NCBI GenBank assembly: GCA_033439265.1 | Contig: JAVTVX010000002.1 | Span: forward strand, 2,552,001 to 2,616,000 | Reading direction: 5' to 3' | Length of the DNA stretch: 64,000 nucleotides | Source of the DNA: Dillenia suffruticosa | Taxonomy: Eukaryota; Streptophyta; Magnoliopsida; Dilleniales; Dilleniaceae | In this document: piece by piece, positions 36,203 through 48,513 of the stretch | Layout of the letters: each line of letters begins with the position of its first letter | Position numbering within the stretch: the stretch's first letter is position 1 | Notes under the pieces: model-generated | The model's input: the letters and a program-made list of their open reading frames with translations, nothing else | Database searches by the model: none | Told to the model about the DNA's origin: nothing | Program-made: the position numbers and the translations under genes

Positions 36203-36710
36203 TAGGGGTGCTATAATATTAAGGACAAATCGGATAGTTTCGATACTCGAGTTTGGCTCAAGTGTTGGATATGTGAGTTTGAGCTCGAGCTCAAGCTCGT
36301 TGAGCTTGCATTTCTTGAGCTTGAGCTCGGGCTAGAAATGTCATAGGGCAATGTTATCATATAGTGTTAGTGTTTCTAAGGGGATAGCCTAGTGGTTATA
36401 ACCCTCATTCTTCAATCTGGTGATTTTAAATTCGAATCTCTATGTAACAAAAAAAAATATAATATTACTTAGTCAATCTCGAGTAATATATTCAAAAAAA
36501 TATACATATAAACGTAATTTTATATATAAAAATTATTTTAAAAAATATAATTAATTGAGATCATCGAGCTTTCGAACTGAACACAATTGGGCTCAGGCTC
36601 GAGCTTGAGCTCGATATGAACTATTCAAGCTCGAACTCGGTTTGACCGAGCTTGAGTCATACTTTGACCGAGTAGTGTTATGAGCCGAGTGTCATAATAG
36701 CCCTAGCCTA
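36203..36710. mobile_element. Possible non-autonomous DNA transposon, GAGCTC-rich, with nested tRNA-like segment
   Basis: Two blocks dense in GAGCTTGAGCTC and related words (36262-36340 and 36580-36660) flank an AT-rich centre. The outer ends are loosely inverted: TAGGGGTGCTATAATA at 36203 and, reversed from about 36705, TAGGGCTATTATGAC. This resembles hAT-type ends, but I found no 8-bp target-site duplication. Between the blocks is a tRNA-derived segment (36379-36450). Confidence 0.35.
36379..36450 (+). mobile_element. tRNA-derived SINE-like segment
   Basis: TAGCCTAGTGG at 36386-36396 matches the RNA polymerase III A-box consensus. ATTCGAATCTC about 45 bases later resembles a B box. An A run follows at once (36449-36457). 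It is short (about 75 bp), has no clear acceptor stem and so is not a working tRNA gene. Confidence 0.45.
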
Positions 36711-36893
36711 TACCTGTTCTTACGTCTCATCAGCTTGAGCTTGTGCTCGTGCTCGACTTGGTAGCAATTGCATTGTTTAGAAGCTCTGTAACTTCTTGGA
36801 TCATTTCTCCTACTTCTAGCATCGATGTGTATCCATCTGCAAGCCATTTTCCTCATCTTCTCCTTTTTATCTTCCTCTTCCAATTATCTTCCT

Positions 36894-37610
36894 TTAGCTG
36901 TTGTTCATCTTGATCATTGCTTGATTTGCTCCATAATCATTTGGACAGCTCAAAGATCTCTCTCTTGTAGGTTCTTTTGAATCTTGCATCATGCCTTTTC
37001 CACTTACATTCCAATAGAATCTGAACCGTAATTTCTTTATTTTGTCTGCTAGTTCATGGTTGGTGACTTGGACATGCAATGGGTTCTGAATGAACTCATG
37101 GAGCTCATGCAAAATTTTCTTTGGGTTGTCCAAGTCTATAAATGGGTATGCAAGAGTGCTTTTTCCAGATTGTAAGGTCATCATCAACATCCCCTGGTTG
37201 ACTCCTTGAAACTTGATTCCTGTTATAGTATTCATGAAATACTTTCTTCTTTTGCCGAGAGTCACCTTTGCTTGGAGACCTTCAGCTTCGTTTTGCAGAA
37301 TTTGATTCTCTAATGTTGGATGCAAAGGTTCTGAGTTGTGGGTATTATCTTCGCTGTAGATTCCATCGTCTGAGTCTGTAAGACCTGGCACGTTGAATGG
37401 CAGGGGAAGCTCTTCTTCTTCTTTGAAATCTCTGCTTCTCTTCTCTTTCTTTAGAATGATTCTGTTCTTGATATTTGCCTTCTTGGAAGAAGTAGAGTCG
37501 TTTCTTATGTTCTCCAAAGTCTTCCTAATGATGTTCTTGCGGAACTGACTAGTAAATCGTTTTGGTCTGAGAGGACTTCTGTCACTTTCTGTTTCCGAGT
37601 CTGAAAACAT
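36894..37610 (-). CDS. Divergent GeBP/STOREKEEPER (DUF573)-like protein
   Basis: A single uninterrupted frame of 238 residues starts at the ATG at 37610. The N-terminal half is charged and low-complexity (acidic and Lys/Arg-rich), as in GeBP proteins. Around residues 130-200 the order FQGVNQGMLMMTLQ ... FIQNPLHVQV ... LADKIKKLRFRF ... NVSGKG resembles the GeBP/DUF573 DNA-binding domain. However, the usual W-S-x-x-D/E-E start is missing. A poor match to the C-terminal PHDQKxxELSKKIW motif follows. The family is intronless, which fits. The protein is either a fast-evolving member or a decaying copy. The leader carries a CT repeat on the sense strand (37619-37633). Confidence 0.5.
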   Translation of the reverse strand: MFSDSETESDRSPLRPKRFTSQFRKNIIRKTLENIRNDSTSSKKANIKNRIILKKEKRSRDFKEEEELPLPFNVPGLTDSDDGIYSEDNTHNSEPLHPTLENQILQNEAEGLQAKVTLGKRRKYFMNTITGIKFQGVNQGMLMMTLQSGKSTLAYPFIDLDNPKKILHELHEFIQNPLHVQVTNHELADKIKKLRFRFYWNVSGKGMMQDSKEPTRERSLSCPNDYGANQAMIKMNNS

Positions 37611-37774
37611 TTTTGTGAGAGAGAGAGAGAGAGGTGGTAAGAGCAGACAATTAGAGATGGACGGAAGAGGCAATAGCTATAGGGATTTATTTGAACTTGG
37701 AAGCTTGGGTTTCTCGTTCCTTTTTGGCCCACATCAACTAAGTTTCCATACTTCCTGAAAAGGCTATATGACAA

Positions 37775-38526
37775 AATTGATTTGAAGAGTTTTAATATTT
37801 AGAAGTGAGATACAAAAATTGATAAATGAAGTGACAAAATCTGATATAACACAGTTTCATTAATAAATTTAGTTTGGTAACTCGATTAAAGCACGGCCTC
37901 ATCAAATTTGAGAATCGGCCACTGTAGCGTTTTGGTCCAACAACCGAATCAGGTACTCCTCAATAATAACTAAATAAAGGGTGCTACAATTCTAATCCAT
38001 ATTCGAAGATTCTTCTTTTATAAACTGAGAAAATTAATAATTGGAGAGGAAGATCCAGACTCTTCACAGATATCAAAATTTATGTAACAAAGAACCTCAA
38101 TTACAAAGAATGACAATGAATGATACATTAAGACGCCACTAATCCACCTATTAATGCACAAACTGCTCTATGCATACATGAATCAAGTACATGTTCCCCC
38201 ACATGATGCTGCAGATGATCATGCTTGATGACTTATCCTAAAGCCGAGTTTTGTGGTCAGGCACAAATAAACAGAAAATTTATCCATGGAGGTTAAACTG
38301 CATCCGATTGATCACCTTCTGACGCCAGGATGCATCCTTGACATGATTAGCAATGCCACCTTGTAAGAACACGGAGAAATTCATGTGTCTGAATGCCAGC
38401 ACCAGACAAAGTGATTCATCAACTTTTGGACAGGATTTTACTGGTTTAAGAGATAATTTTGGAATTGTCTGCAGTAGAGAGAACTTTAAGACTGGAAGAG
38501 TTTCATGTACCTATCCAAATGGTAAT
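37775..38526. other. Intergenic: GeBP-like upstream region and formin 3' UTR
   Basis: No coding frame is recognised. Because both neighbours are on the minus strand, the right part should hold the 3' UTR of the formin and the left part the promoter of the GeBP-like gene. Confidence 0.5.
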
Positions 38527-39907
38527 CTAGCCGGTCTCGTCATCTGAACTAGAACTATCCATCCGCCGATCTTTGATTGCAGGGAAGAGTCGCCTATGTA
38601 GATCAGGAGATGGAGGTTGCCGGGGAGGTGTTGCTGCAGGAACTTCTTTCTTCTGCTCCCTAGCTTGTCTTCTTTGTGTATCTCTTACTTCTCTGCATGC
38701 CTTATCTAACATAATCAAGAAATCTCTAACTATAACAAACAATCGAAGACCCTCATCCTTCCTTGATTTTCCATGGAAGTAATCCACAGTGCTCTTTACT
38801 AAAGCCATTATTCTTTTTTCTTCCTCCAAAAGCCACATAATGTCAATTTCAGCATTCTGCACAAAACTCTTTAATGTTTTGTGAAACCCATTCTCCTCAT
38901 CTACTTTTTTCATATCCGTGTTCAAGAAATTGCACGTTTTTAATAGTGACTGATTAAGCTTGGAAACAGTTCCGGTCAGGCCATCCACATCAAAAATTGC
39001 AGCTTTCTTCACATTCTCAAGCTCACCACCCAAACCTGAAACCACCTGAAGGCCAAGGTTTCGATAGTGCTCTTCTGTATCATGGAGGGAATCTTCAACA
39101 ATGTCATCTGATTTGACACTGGATGTGCACTGACTTTCTCTAGCTGCTCGGGCAGCTCTAACACCTTCAGAGCGAATGATCTCCTGAACCACAAAGTGTA
39201 GAAGTGTGGTTTTTCCATCTATTCCTTTTACATCTGCTAACTTCAAGAGCGTGTCGAGTTTGAATGCTTGTGCTCCACCTCGGAAAGTTCCATCATTCAT
39301 GCGATTGCCAGTTTTCAAGACAGCTTCTAAAAGTTTAAGGAATAAGCGGCTGTTTCTGAGATCTTTGCAAGCAGCCTGCCATGTATGATAAAGAGAATTA
39401 TTAAGAGCTTGAGGGAAATCTATCAAAGTTTGATATGTTTGAAACATGCAGACATGAAACTCAAGGTTAGGCTAATAGTGTTGAAAAATTGCCTAGATGA
39501 AGATCTTGCTATTTGGATTTCACCACGTTGTTAATATCTTCTCCAGTTTTTGCTCATTCTGAGACAGATCTATAAACACAGGTAATCTCTGAAGCTACTG
39601 ACATACACACCTACAGTTCTGTTGGTCTACATTGTTAAAAATACAAGTATAAAACTTTACCATGTCCAAATATTTGAGGGCCAAAATATCCATTCAACAT
39701 CCTGATGCTAAACCCAGAGAGTCATGTAAGATAACACTCCAGTAATGAGGCATGAGAACCCATATTCTGGGCCATTGATGATGCTGTATGTTCTGATATT
39801 TTAAATACAAGCTAAAGCACCAATAGTTTCTCTTCTTAACCCAAACAAATATTTTTAGAATGCTACTAAAGCAAAGAAAGCACAACATAATCAAGGAAAT
39901 CTCCATG

Positions 39908-39942
<35 letters not shown>

Positions 39943-42900
39943 CAAATGTTCCAACTCAGGAAAAACACACACACACACACACACACACAAAATCAGCCAG
40001 CAACCAAAAACAAAACTAATAGAAGATGATAAAACACAAAATAATCCATCCAAGGAAAATCATAAGGGGACTAGCATGAGAAAGAACTAGGAAAATGGGT
40101 GACGCCAAAGGTTTTAAGGGCCACTGCTTTGTCAGTTCCACTTGCCTTCCAATCACCACTTAGCGCATTATTGCTTCTTCATATAAATTGGTCCATTTCC
40201 TTCCCTATATATTTGCATAGAACAAACCATATTTTGGAACCCACATAGATCTGGTTCATATTTTTTAGGTTGAAATTAAACCCTCAATCAAAACTTCCTT
40301 CAGCATCTATCAGAGAATTGAAGACTCTCTTATAGATCAGAGGCTATGACAATAGAGAAATGGGAATGATACCAGGGGCATGGCGTTTCAAGAAATTTTG
40401 TATATTTAGGTAAAGCACATGAGAGGACATCTTTTGCCAACAAAAACTTAGCACAAGAATGGAGATTCCAGAGATCAGTTGGAAAATAAAAAGTACCTCA
40501 TTTCAAAGTCTGTTCAATGATTTGGTGAGTCAAGGAGATAATGGTCAGTTTCACAGAGATGAGTTTGAAGAGAGAATGGGCAGATGGGGTCCACCAAAAA
40601 TGATATATGAAAGAGAAGCAATGCAGATGCTCTTTGACCAGGAAAAAATATCTTTGTGTGCCAATTTTCTCTAAAATGGCCTCATTCAGCATAAATTGAA
40701 AGTCAACATCATGTGCTATGAAGGCATTTTAACAGTGACCACTAAGGTATCATTTTGAAAGTTTTTTGATGTCCAAATAAACAAGGACAACATGTACGAC
40801 TTGATTTTCAGTACAGAATTTGTCACAAAAGAGCATAATATAGAAAAACTAATGTTCTCACTCCTAAGCTAGTCCGTGTTAAGCTCCTGAACCTTTCTGT
40901 TGCTGCAGAGTGGGGACTACTTTGGGGACTATTTTCAAAATTATAGAGGGATCTAAAAACCTATATGTACCATTACAAGTGGAGACCGTTATAAAGGGAT
41001 AAGCGAGATACCACCAACAAATGATGCAATCACATGCCTAGAAAGGAGAACATGCACTATGGTATGGATATGTAATGTTCGACTCCATGCCCCTGCAAGT
41101 GTAAATGAAGTTGCATTCGTGGAGGAATGGATGCGGGAAATAATAGTGAAAAATCCAAAAAAAAAAGAAAAAATACCTCTAAAGTTGTGAATGACTCTTT
41201 GACTATGGCAACTTCTTCCTGAAGTGAACTCATGAAAAGCAAAGCATCGAGGCGTTTAAAAGCAAATGGAATCTCAACCAAGACTTTTAAGAACCTCTCA
41301 GCTGGCCCAAGTTGAGAAAGTTCACCACTAAAAGCCCTAAGCTTTAGTTCTTCATCAGATGTCGGTACCATCTTCAACAAAGTTTGAAGGAGCTCCAATG
41401 GAAGCTCATTTCCTGACATATAGAAGATAAATTATATTAGTTTTTGATGCATTGGAGAACTTAGCAAGCTGTGATTTTCAAACTACTCTCTTCACACAGA
41501 CCATTAAAAAAGTGCGCACAGGTACCGTGGACTGATAAATCCCTATTCCAGTGAAGGTGTCCTAGCAGAGAGGTGATCCTAAGCCTGTTCAACCAATAAT
41601 GATTTGCCTACTGCTCTATTCGTATTATTCTCTTTTCTAGGTTTTGCTCCCAGAAAAATGGGTGAATCCCAACCACATAGTACTTGCATAAATCAACTGA
41701 AACATGACAAATAATAACGATTCACATAATTGGCCACTACCTGGATAAATATCCATACATTTATCAATGACGACCATCAAACTACGACGTCTATGATAGC
41801 CACAATCCAAGAATATTAAATTTATAGTGTTGCAGTGTGCTACAAAGGCAATAAGTTGTCATGACATGATTGAACATTTTGGTAACATAAAAAAAGAAAG
41901 AAACAAAGTAACCTTCTTGAAGAGCATCACAAACTTCTTCTGTTGTAACATTCAATGCTCGCAATAGAATTGCTATATTTTGAGCTTTTTTTGCATCAAT
42001 GATCTGCACAAAATGAACTGCAGGCTCTTGAGATGACGACACCTTCTCACGTTCCTTCTTGTTTTTCTCAGCAGGGGCATATCCAAATAGAGATTCTATC
42101 ATCTCTTCACTAAACCTGTAAATTGGGAAGCAACAGGCATTTAAGACACCTTGAGGTTACCATACTTAGAGGCAAATAATAATTTCAATACTTACTGGAA
42201 AGACCCTGATTTAATCTGATTCCAGACCATTGACTGATCAGGATTGGCTAAAACTTTATCCCAGAAGAATGGCTTTAATTTGGTTTTTGGGGCACTTTCA
42301 GTATGTGACTTTACTTCACTAGAAGCGCTAGGATCAGAAGAAGGTTGTGATGTATTTGAGCCAAGTCCTGGTGGCCGAGGTCGAGGGAGACTGCCCTTGG
42401 GAGGTGGTGGTGGGCGTGCACCTGCCTTTATACCAGCAGGAGGTGGTGGAGGAGGTGGGCCTGGATGAGAACCACCAGCACGAGGAGGTGGAGGTGCGGG
42501 AGGACGAGGAGGAGGTGGTGCGGGAGGATGAGTAGGAGGTGGAGGAGGAGGAGGAGGACCCGCATTGGCAGAAAAATTATTCAGAGAAGTAGTGGGTGGA
42601 TCAGGACAAGGAATATTTGCCCTGCCAGGGGGAGGCTTCAATGGAGGCAGCCCAGGCGGAGGTGGTGGGGGAGCATGGAAATTATTGGATAAGTAAGTGG
42701 ATTCTGCTGAGGTTTTGGCAGCACCAGCAATTGAATAAGTGTTGTCTACCGAGGTATTGAAGATGTCAGAAGGTTGGTAGAAACTGCTGTCTATTGATAG
42801 CTCTTGCTTTCTATAGTTTGTATAAGTTTCAGATGATTGATTACCAGGCTTCTCCTTGTGAATCGAGTTTCCTAGATCAAAAGACTTCTGGGGAGAACCT

Positions 42901-44914
42901 GATCAAACAATAAATATTTCTAACAAAATTAGTAAAGCATCCACCTATAGAACAGAAAGAGAAAGAGAGGAGCAAAATTGTTTGCATAAGCATATAAACA
43001 AACACAACTCACATACATACCTATAGAGAAATCACTCAAACTTAAACTGAGAAGAGGCCTCTCATCCTTTCTGCCAAACCTCAAGCCCCTTGCACACCGG
43101 TTGTAACATAAAAAGAGGAGTGCCACCAAAAGGAATGTCACAGATGCAGTTACAGCAACAGCAATCACTACTGATCTCTTGTCATTATTCTGCTTGGCTG
43201 AACCAGATCTTGTACTTGAACTTCCCCCAGGTGAAGGTTGCAAACCATCAAGAGAGTCACTTGGAGGGAAAAATGGTACAGATGGAGGTACATCGTGCGG
43301 AGGATTAGGAATGTCAGGGCTGGATGGTGCTGGATCAGAAGAGGGTGCAGGCACTGCAACTGCAGGGGCTGGGGCATGCGATGATCCTGATTCACTGGCC
43401 AAATGTCGTCTGTGAGAATCATGCATGTTGTATAGAGACTGCAAATATTTGGTGTACCAATTCTTGGAGGAAGCCTCTTCTCCAGACATGGGAAATAGAT
43501 ATTGTTTTCTTCTTAGACATTCCTCGAGAACTTGCTTTAACTGAGGATCAAGTGACCTTAGAGCTTTCTTCAAGGTATCTTTTGCCACTAGTTTACCACT
43601 TGAAGCGAAGTCATTGCTACTGATGGATGCTTCTTCTGGGACATATATACCAAGATTTTGAACTGCTTCTTTCACATATATTAAATCTTCCTTGCACGTG
43701 AACCATAACTTCTCTGCCTGCAACCAAAAGAAATTTTGACTCTCAATTGTTTATCGTGTCCAAGAATATAATTGACAGTCCAGTTCTTTGCTTTTCTTTT
43801 TGAAATTAAATGTTTTCAGAAACATGAACAACCCAAAGCTCACTTTCAAGCATCAATATGCAGATGAAATTTCAACATAATTAGAAACTCAGAAGATCAT
43901 AATGACAGAACTACAAAAATGGAACTAGAAATATGACAACAATAGTTCCCAGAAAAAAAGAATCTAGAGCATGACATGTTTTGGATATGTCCTGCTAATG
44001 CCTGTAGATACTTGCTAAATTACAAAAGATAATCCAAAATGAGCTGCGGATGACATAATGTGACTCAGTCATCGACTCTCGAACCTGTTCCAATTCAAGA
44101 GTTCAGAATTATTAAATTAATTTCAAGAAAGAAGGAACAACAGTTGCTTGTTGTTAGGCAAGCTACTTCCACAGGATATGGGTATATGCATCTATTCCTT
44201 GTAATGCAATTTATCTTCTGCAAGTAACAACCATAATGCATGTAGCTGGCATGAGTCGGTCATCAAATTCTACATTACAGCTCTATTAATGATTTATGCC
44301 AATAATTAGGGTAAGTTTTGAGCGAGTTCCAGTTTGATGCAATTTATCATCATTCAAACAAGCTTGTAACGTATCACATCATGTGTCTGTATACCTACTA
44401 AATCAGTTTCATGAGGTCAAGTACAATCAACAGTAGATCATGAATTAAAAGAGCCATTTGAGCAACTACAAAAACCTCTTTATTCTTTTCCAACAAATAC
44501 TTGATAATCACTTCCAAAACATGATCTTCACATGCCATTCTTCAAACTTGACAAAGGCTTGTGGAAATGTTACCATATAGCTGCACTAGGTAAAAGCAAG
44601 TTAAACAACACAGCTATTTTGCACAGTCACATTCAAAATCCAACAAGATACTCTTAGCAATCATAACACAGCAGATTGAAACTATGAAAACAGCACCTAT
44701 CATCTTCAAAGCATCTCGAAAATAACAAAAAAGCTCAATAAATAATTCAATCTCAATCCACTACCACCGATGCAGATTTTCATAGATTATCGCCTCAAAT
44801 GGGTTGCCTTGATTTGGATCATATCCAAAAAAATAATAGTTGAGCAATCCTTAAACTAGTCAAAGCTACCGTGCAAAACACAAAATATGATCCATTTAAA
44901 AACTTAGGAGAATA

Positions 44915-44983
<69 letters not shown>

Positions 44984-45173
44984 TTGTGTGTGTACACATA
45001 TATTAGTAGCAATTTCCTACCAAATCATCATCAATCTCTCCGGGGGCAGAATGCGCAGACCCATCAAGAACCGAATCATCTGTCCCCTTCACATCTTCAT
45101 AAGACAAAACAGCCCTCAAAGAGCAGATCAAAAGCACCAAAGCAATGAACCAACAACTTCTCCTGGAATTCAT
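38527..45173 (-). CDS. FH5: Class I formin (FH5-like)
   Basis: Six exons on the minus strand: 45173-45021, 43717-43021, 42898-42196, 42115-41913, 41412-41177 and 39375-38527. They sum to 2841 nt, giving 946 residues with every junction in phase; Arabidopsis FH5 is about 900. The start [19 protein letters not shown] is a signal peptide. A proline-rich extracellular segment follows, then a membrane span at about 234-256 ([20 protein letters not shown]), a cytosolic FH1 with long polyproline runs (about 370-460), and FH2 from about 487 ([11 protein letters not shown]) to about 900. FH2 hallmarks include LLKTxKTGN-like [20 protein letters not shown] and the [14 protein letters not shown] segment. 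Class I formins nucleate and bundle actin at the plasma membrane or cell plate; FH5 acts in cytokinesis and tip growth. FH1 binds profilin. No lesion is seen. Confidence 0.92.
39911..39989. repeat. GA and CA microsatellites in formin intron 5
   Basis: A GA run (39911-39940) and a CA run (39964-39989) lie 24 bp apart in the 1.8-kb last intron. On the sense (minus) strand they read CT and TG. Confidence 0.95.
44917..44993. repeat. Long TG microsatellite in formin intron 1
   Basis: About 36 TG units with two TTTG interruptions lie between formin exons 1 and 2. On the sense strand the tract reads CA. It produces spurious Cys-Val frames on the plus strand. Confidence 0.95.
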
Positions 45174-45176
45174 TTT

Positions 45177-45218
45177 TCATATCAATCTAAACCCCATTGT
45201 AGAGTCTGTAATTCCCAT
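45177..45218 (-). promoter_or_regulatory. uORF ending three bases before the formin start codon
   Basis: On the minus strand an ATG at 45218 reads MGITDSTMGFRLI and stops with TGA. This is followed by AAA and then the formin ATG, in the same frame. The presumed leader also contains a four-codon uORF (45317-45303, MQSS). Short spacing between stop and start disfavours ordinary reinitiation, so translation control is possible. Transcript evidence is needed to show that the leader includes them. Confidence 0.55.
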
Positions 45219-46971
45219 CTCAAATTTCCCAGAAAAACCTCAAATTTCCCCAAAGAGCAAACCCTAATTTACTTTTTGGGGGCGGACCCTATTCACTTTG
45301 TCTCAAGAACTCTGCATTTACCAGCTTTTCACGAAAAGCCCAGATGACCCAGATGTTAAATTCGAATGAAAAGCGCAAAAAATATGACTTTTTCCCAAAA
45401 GAAATTAATTTCTTGAATTAAGTCGCAGAGTGACACAAAATGATGAGAAAGAGAACGAAGATGGATTCAGAAAAATGAAATTTTGGAGCAGAATGACGAA
45501 TAATTAATGAAGTAAATGCCGAAGAGAATTCTTGAGATTGGGCAGAGGCTCTTGACCAGATCGAGTAAAAGCTGTATTTGGAATTGGAGCAAAAAGTTGA
45601 CCAAAATTCTTTTTGAAAAATCCTTTTCTTCTTGGAAGCATGTCGTGTAATAAGTCGAAGGTTTCGCATATTTAATTTTTCAATTTCTATTTTTCCCTGT
45701 TTGTGTATCCTTTTTTGCTCACTCTTTCTCCGTCTAAATCTTCATTTTTGGAACATTAAACAAACATTTGTCACAAAATTCATATTTTAAATTATTCGAT
45801 AAATACACAAAAATTCGCACAAATCGATAAAAAAATTTTATTTTATATTTTATTTGATTGGAGATTTTTGACACGACAATGATGAGGCAGACACGAACAC
45901 AACGCGTAGAAGGAGCCGTGCACAGACCTCTATGTTGGTCTTTTTTTTTTTTTTTTTTTTTTTTATTTTCCTTTTTCGGGTCACGGGAAATTTCGGGGGT
46001 TCCACACTTGACCGGTTCACATTTCAGATTTAATATAAATTCATTTTTTCTTCTATTAATTTATAGAAATATTTTATTTATCATCATTATTTTCTTTTTA
46101 TATTTAAAGAATCACTTGATAAAATAATATTGAGTTCTAAGCCAAAAAAAAAAAAGAAAAAAAATGGTCTGAGTGTATCTTATGTAATTAATATATTAAA
46201 TATCAAATAAATTCTAAAAAATTTGTATATCTCTGTATTTAAATATTTATTTTTTGACAAGAAAATCAAATATTATATCATTCTTGCTCTTCAAGAAAAT
46301 TTTAATCTATTTGATTAGTAAACAGTGATAGACAAAACCATCTTTATTTATGATAATCATAATCATTCAAGGGGCTGCCTGTGCTTTTTGTAAGCTTAAA
46401 TATGCGTGGCTATTAGTCCCAAATCACAACGATTAAGATTAATAATTTTTTCTTTATTTAATTATTTAAATATATAAGGTTCTCAATAAAATAGTTTAGT
46501 GATATAAATCACCTCACAGATTTCATATTCAATCTTTATACAACTAAAAAAAATTATTTTAATATACAAGTGAAATTATTTTCTTACCCTGTAGAGCTTA
46601 ACAAAATTAAAGAAGATTTTGTCGATAATCAAAATAAACACGTTTCCCCGTGGAGGAAGCTAAGGAAAGCTATTGTCAAGAGGATTTTTTCATTATTTGT
46701 CAAAATATTTTAAATTTTTTGGTGATAGTAGGTATAGTGATTGAATACTAAATCTTATTTATTAAAATCTCGAATTCAAAATTTAAGAATAGAAAAATAG
46801 ATATTGAAAAAATTAACTCCGTCCTTAAAGGGACAGTCCAGTTATACAAATTCTTCTATCTCAATTTGGTAACTTCAGATTCAAATTTTTGTACAAAAAA
46901 AAAGCTAACCCCTATTAATTAATCAGATTATATTAGGATAAGCATTTACATTTTCGTGAGCTTATATATAT

Positions 46972-46973
46972 AC

Positions 46974-47020
<47 letters not shown>
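46972..47020. repeat. TACA/TA microsatellite
   Basis: A few TACA units pass into about seventeen TA units. Confidence 0.95.
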
Positions 47021-47021
<1 letters not shown>

Positions 47022-47764
47022 CTCATTCACTTCAATTACCATCTCTCTATGAAAATGTTTTGCCTCGTAAGGTAATGGAAGCACTGATATAATACTCTGG
47101 TACAAATGGATCCATGCCCTGGGATTTTGATGGTAATTTTAAGAGAAACCTTCCAAGGTTTACGAATAATTTAATTTAGCCGGTGCCCTTCTCAAAAAAC
47201 AAATAATAAAGAACAAGAATGGGGCCCATTTCTTCCTTTATTTTATGTTTTAGTCCCATTTCTTCTTTTCTCCTTCCTAGCAATTTCACTGCTAATGGGA
47301 ACAGAATCTTTAAAAAGAAAAATAAAAGAAACAAAGATTTCAAAAATGGTGGTCCCTTTGCCCATAAATTCAGAAAAATCTTGGTGCTGCAGTATGGTCC
47401 TTATGGGACACTCTATTTATGAGACTGCGTAATCTTTTCTTCCTGCCAACTGTTTATTATTATTATTATTATTAAATGATGCATCACACCAAATGCCTTT
47501 TCATGCCTTCACCTAGTTAACATTTGTTTTTTGTCACTCTCCTAAAGCCTATGAATTTGAATTTCAATACTACCAGACTTTTGGCTATGGCCATAATCCA
47601 GGCTAGACTGCTTCCTAGTCCCTTTTCCTTGCGGTCACACAGCCGAACGAGATGGAGGGCACATTCTGGATTCTGCATTGACAGTAGCTCGGACACAGAA
47701 TAAGCCACTATAATTGAAAATTAAGTCGTTCAACTAAAACGTGAGTACCAAAATTGAAGAGAGA

Positions 47765-47814
47765 CAGATTAGTCCTTGTGGCTATTTAAGGGGGGTAGAT
47801 TAGTCCTTGTGGCT
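47765..47814 (+). repeat. 18-bp direct repeat, 32-bp period
   Basis: AGATTAGTCCTTGTGGCT occurs exactly at 47765-47782 and 47797-47814. Confidence 0.9.
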
Positions 47815-47969
47815 GTTGTTACTCTATTTAGTGAGCCTGGTGCATGCTTATGTTTTGCTTCTTAGTAATCTTCTGTTGGTGGAATAGTTTGTTATATGTT
47901 TTTGTTTGGGATTCTGGAATGTTTGTATTTGTCTTTTTTTTTTCCTAAGGTTTTGCCCTCCTTGTACAT

Positions 47970-47972
<3 letters not shown>

Positions 47973-48025
<53 letters not shown>
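47973..48025. repeat. GA microsatellite
   Basis: About 26 GA units without interruption, about 1 kb upstream of the HSP20-like start. Confidence 0.95.
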
Positions 48026-48027
<2 letters not shown>

Positions 48028-48377
48028 AAAAAAGATTCGAAGAGTCTGCTGATTGTGCATATTGGTCATGTTATCCTTTGAGAGTCATCTCTTACGAGAA
48101 GCATCTTCTAGCTAAGCCACATGCTCCAAAAGTGGCAGATGTATTTCCATGGCTAGTTGTTTTGCAATTTAATCAACTTACCAGCACCAAACAAGCGCTT
48201 ATTCAACTTTGGAAAAAGTACCATCCCATTCCCATAGAAGAAAAAGCACTGCATTATAGAAAACACAAGAGGTTCCTTTCACACTATACGGCATACAAAA
48301 AAAGCACTTAAAATTTCTTTTTAAAAAGCTCGTTGTCAAGTCCAAATTCATGTTCCCATACTTTAAAAGTGGCTCTA

Positions 48378-48513
48378 CTTAATACTTGTTACCCAACACC
48401 ATTAATAACATTGTTAAAAATAAAAGCACTACATTATCCTATCCTGGAAAAAAAACCGAAAAGAAAAGCACTAGTGCACTACACCAGGCTTAATACTTGT
48501 TACCCAACACCAT
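48378..48513 (+). repeat. 25-bp direct repeat, 111-bp period
   Basis: The 25-bp word that begins CTTAATACTTGTTACC and ends CAACACCAT occurs at 48378-48402 and at 48489-48513. AAAAGCACT words also recur between them, so the stretch is a degraded tandem array. Confidence 0.8.

Larger units (their letters stand above)
34947..36690. other. Intergenic after H2A
   Basis: The first 250 bp probably hold the polyadenylated 3' UTR. The rest is AT-rich and includes a small hairpin (35857-35887), a possible short secreted-peptide frame (35888-36022) and a GAGCTC-rich transposon-like block from about 36203. Confidence 0.5.

Noticed and set aside
36386-36441. Functional tRNA gene
   Set aside because: A and B boxes are present, but no acceptor stem or anticodon arm can be built.
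37141-37200. P-loop-like QSGKS in the GeBP-like protein
   Set aside because: It lacks the GxxxxGK[ST] pattern and the surrounding NTPase fold.
42244-42692. Plus-strand frames rich in Gly and Arg
   Set aside because: They are the complement of the formin polyproline FH1 region.
44871-45347. 158-codon frame with a long Cys-Val repeat
   Set aside because: It is a translated TG microsatellite antisense to formin intron 1 and exon 1.
45858-46127. Frame with poly-Phe
   Set aside because: It is a translated poly-T run in spacer DNA.
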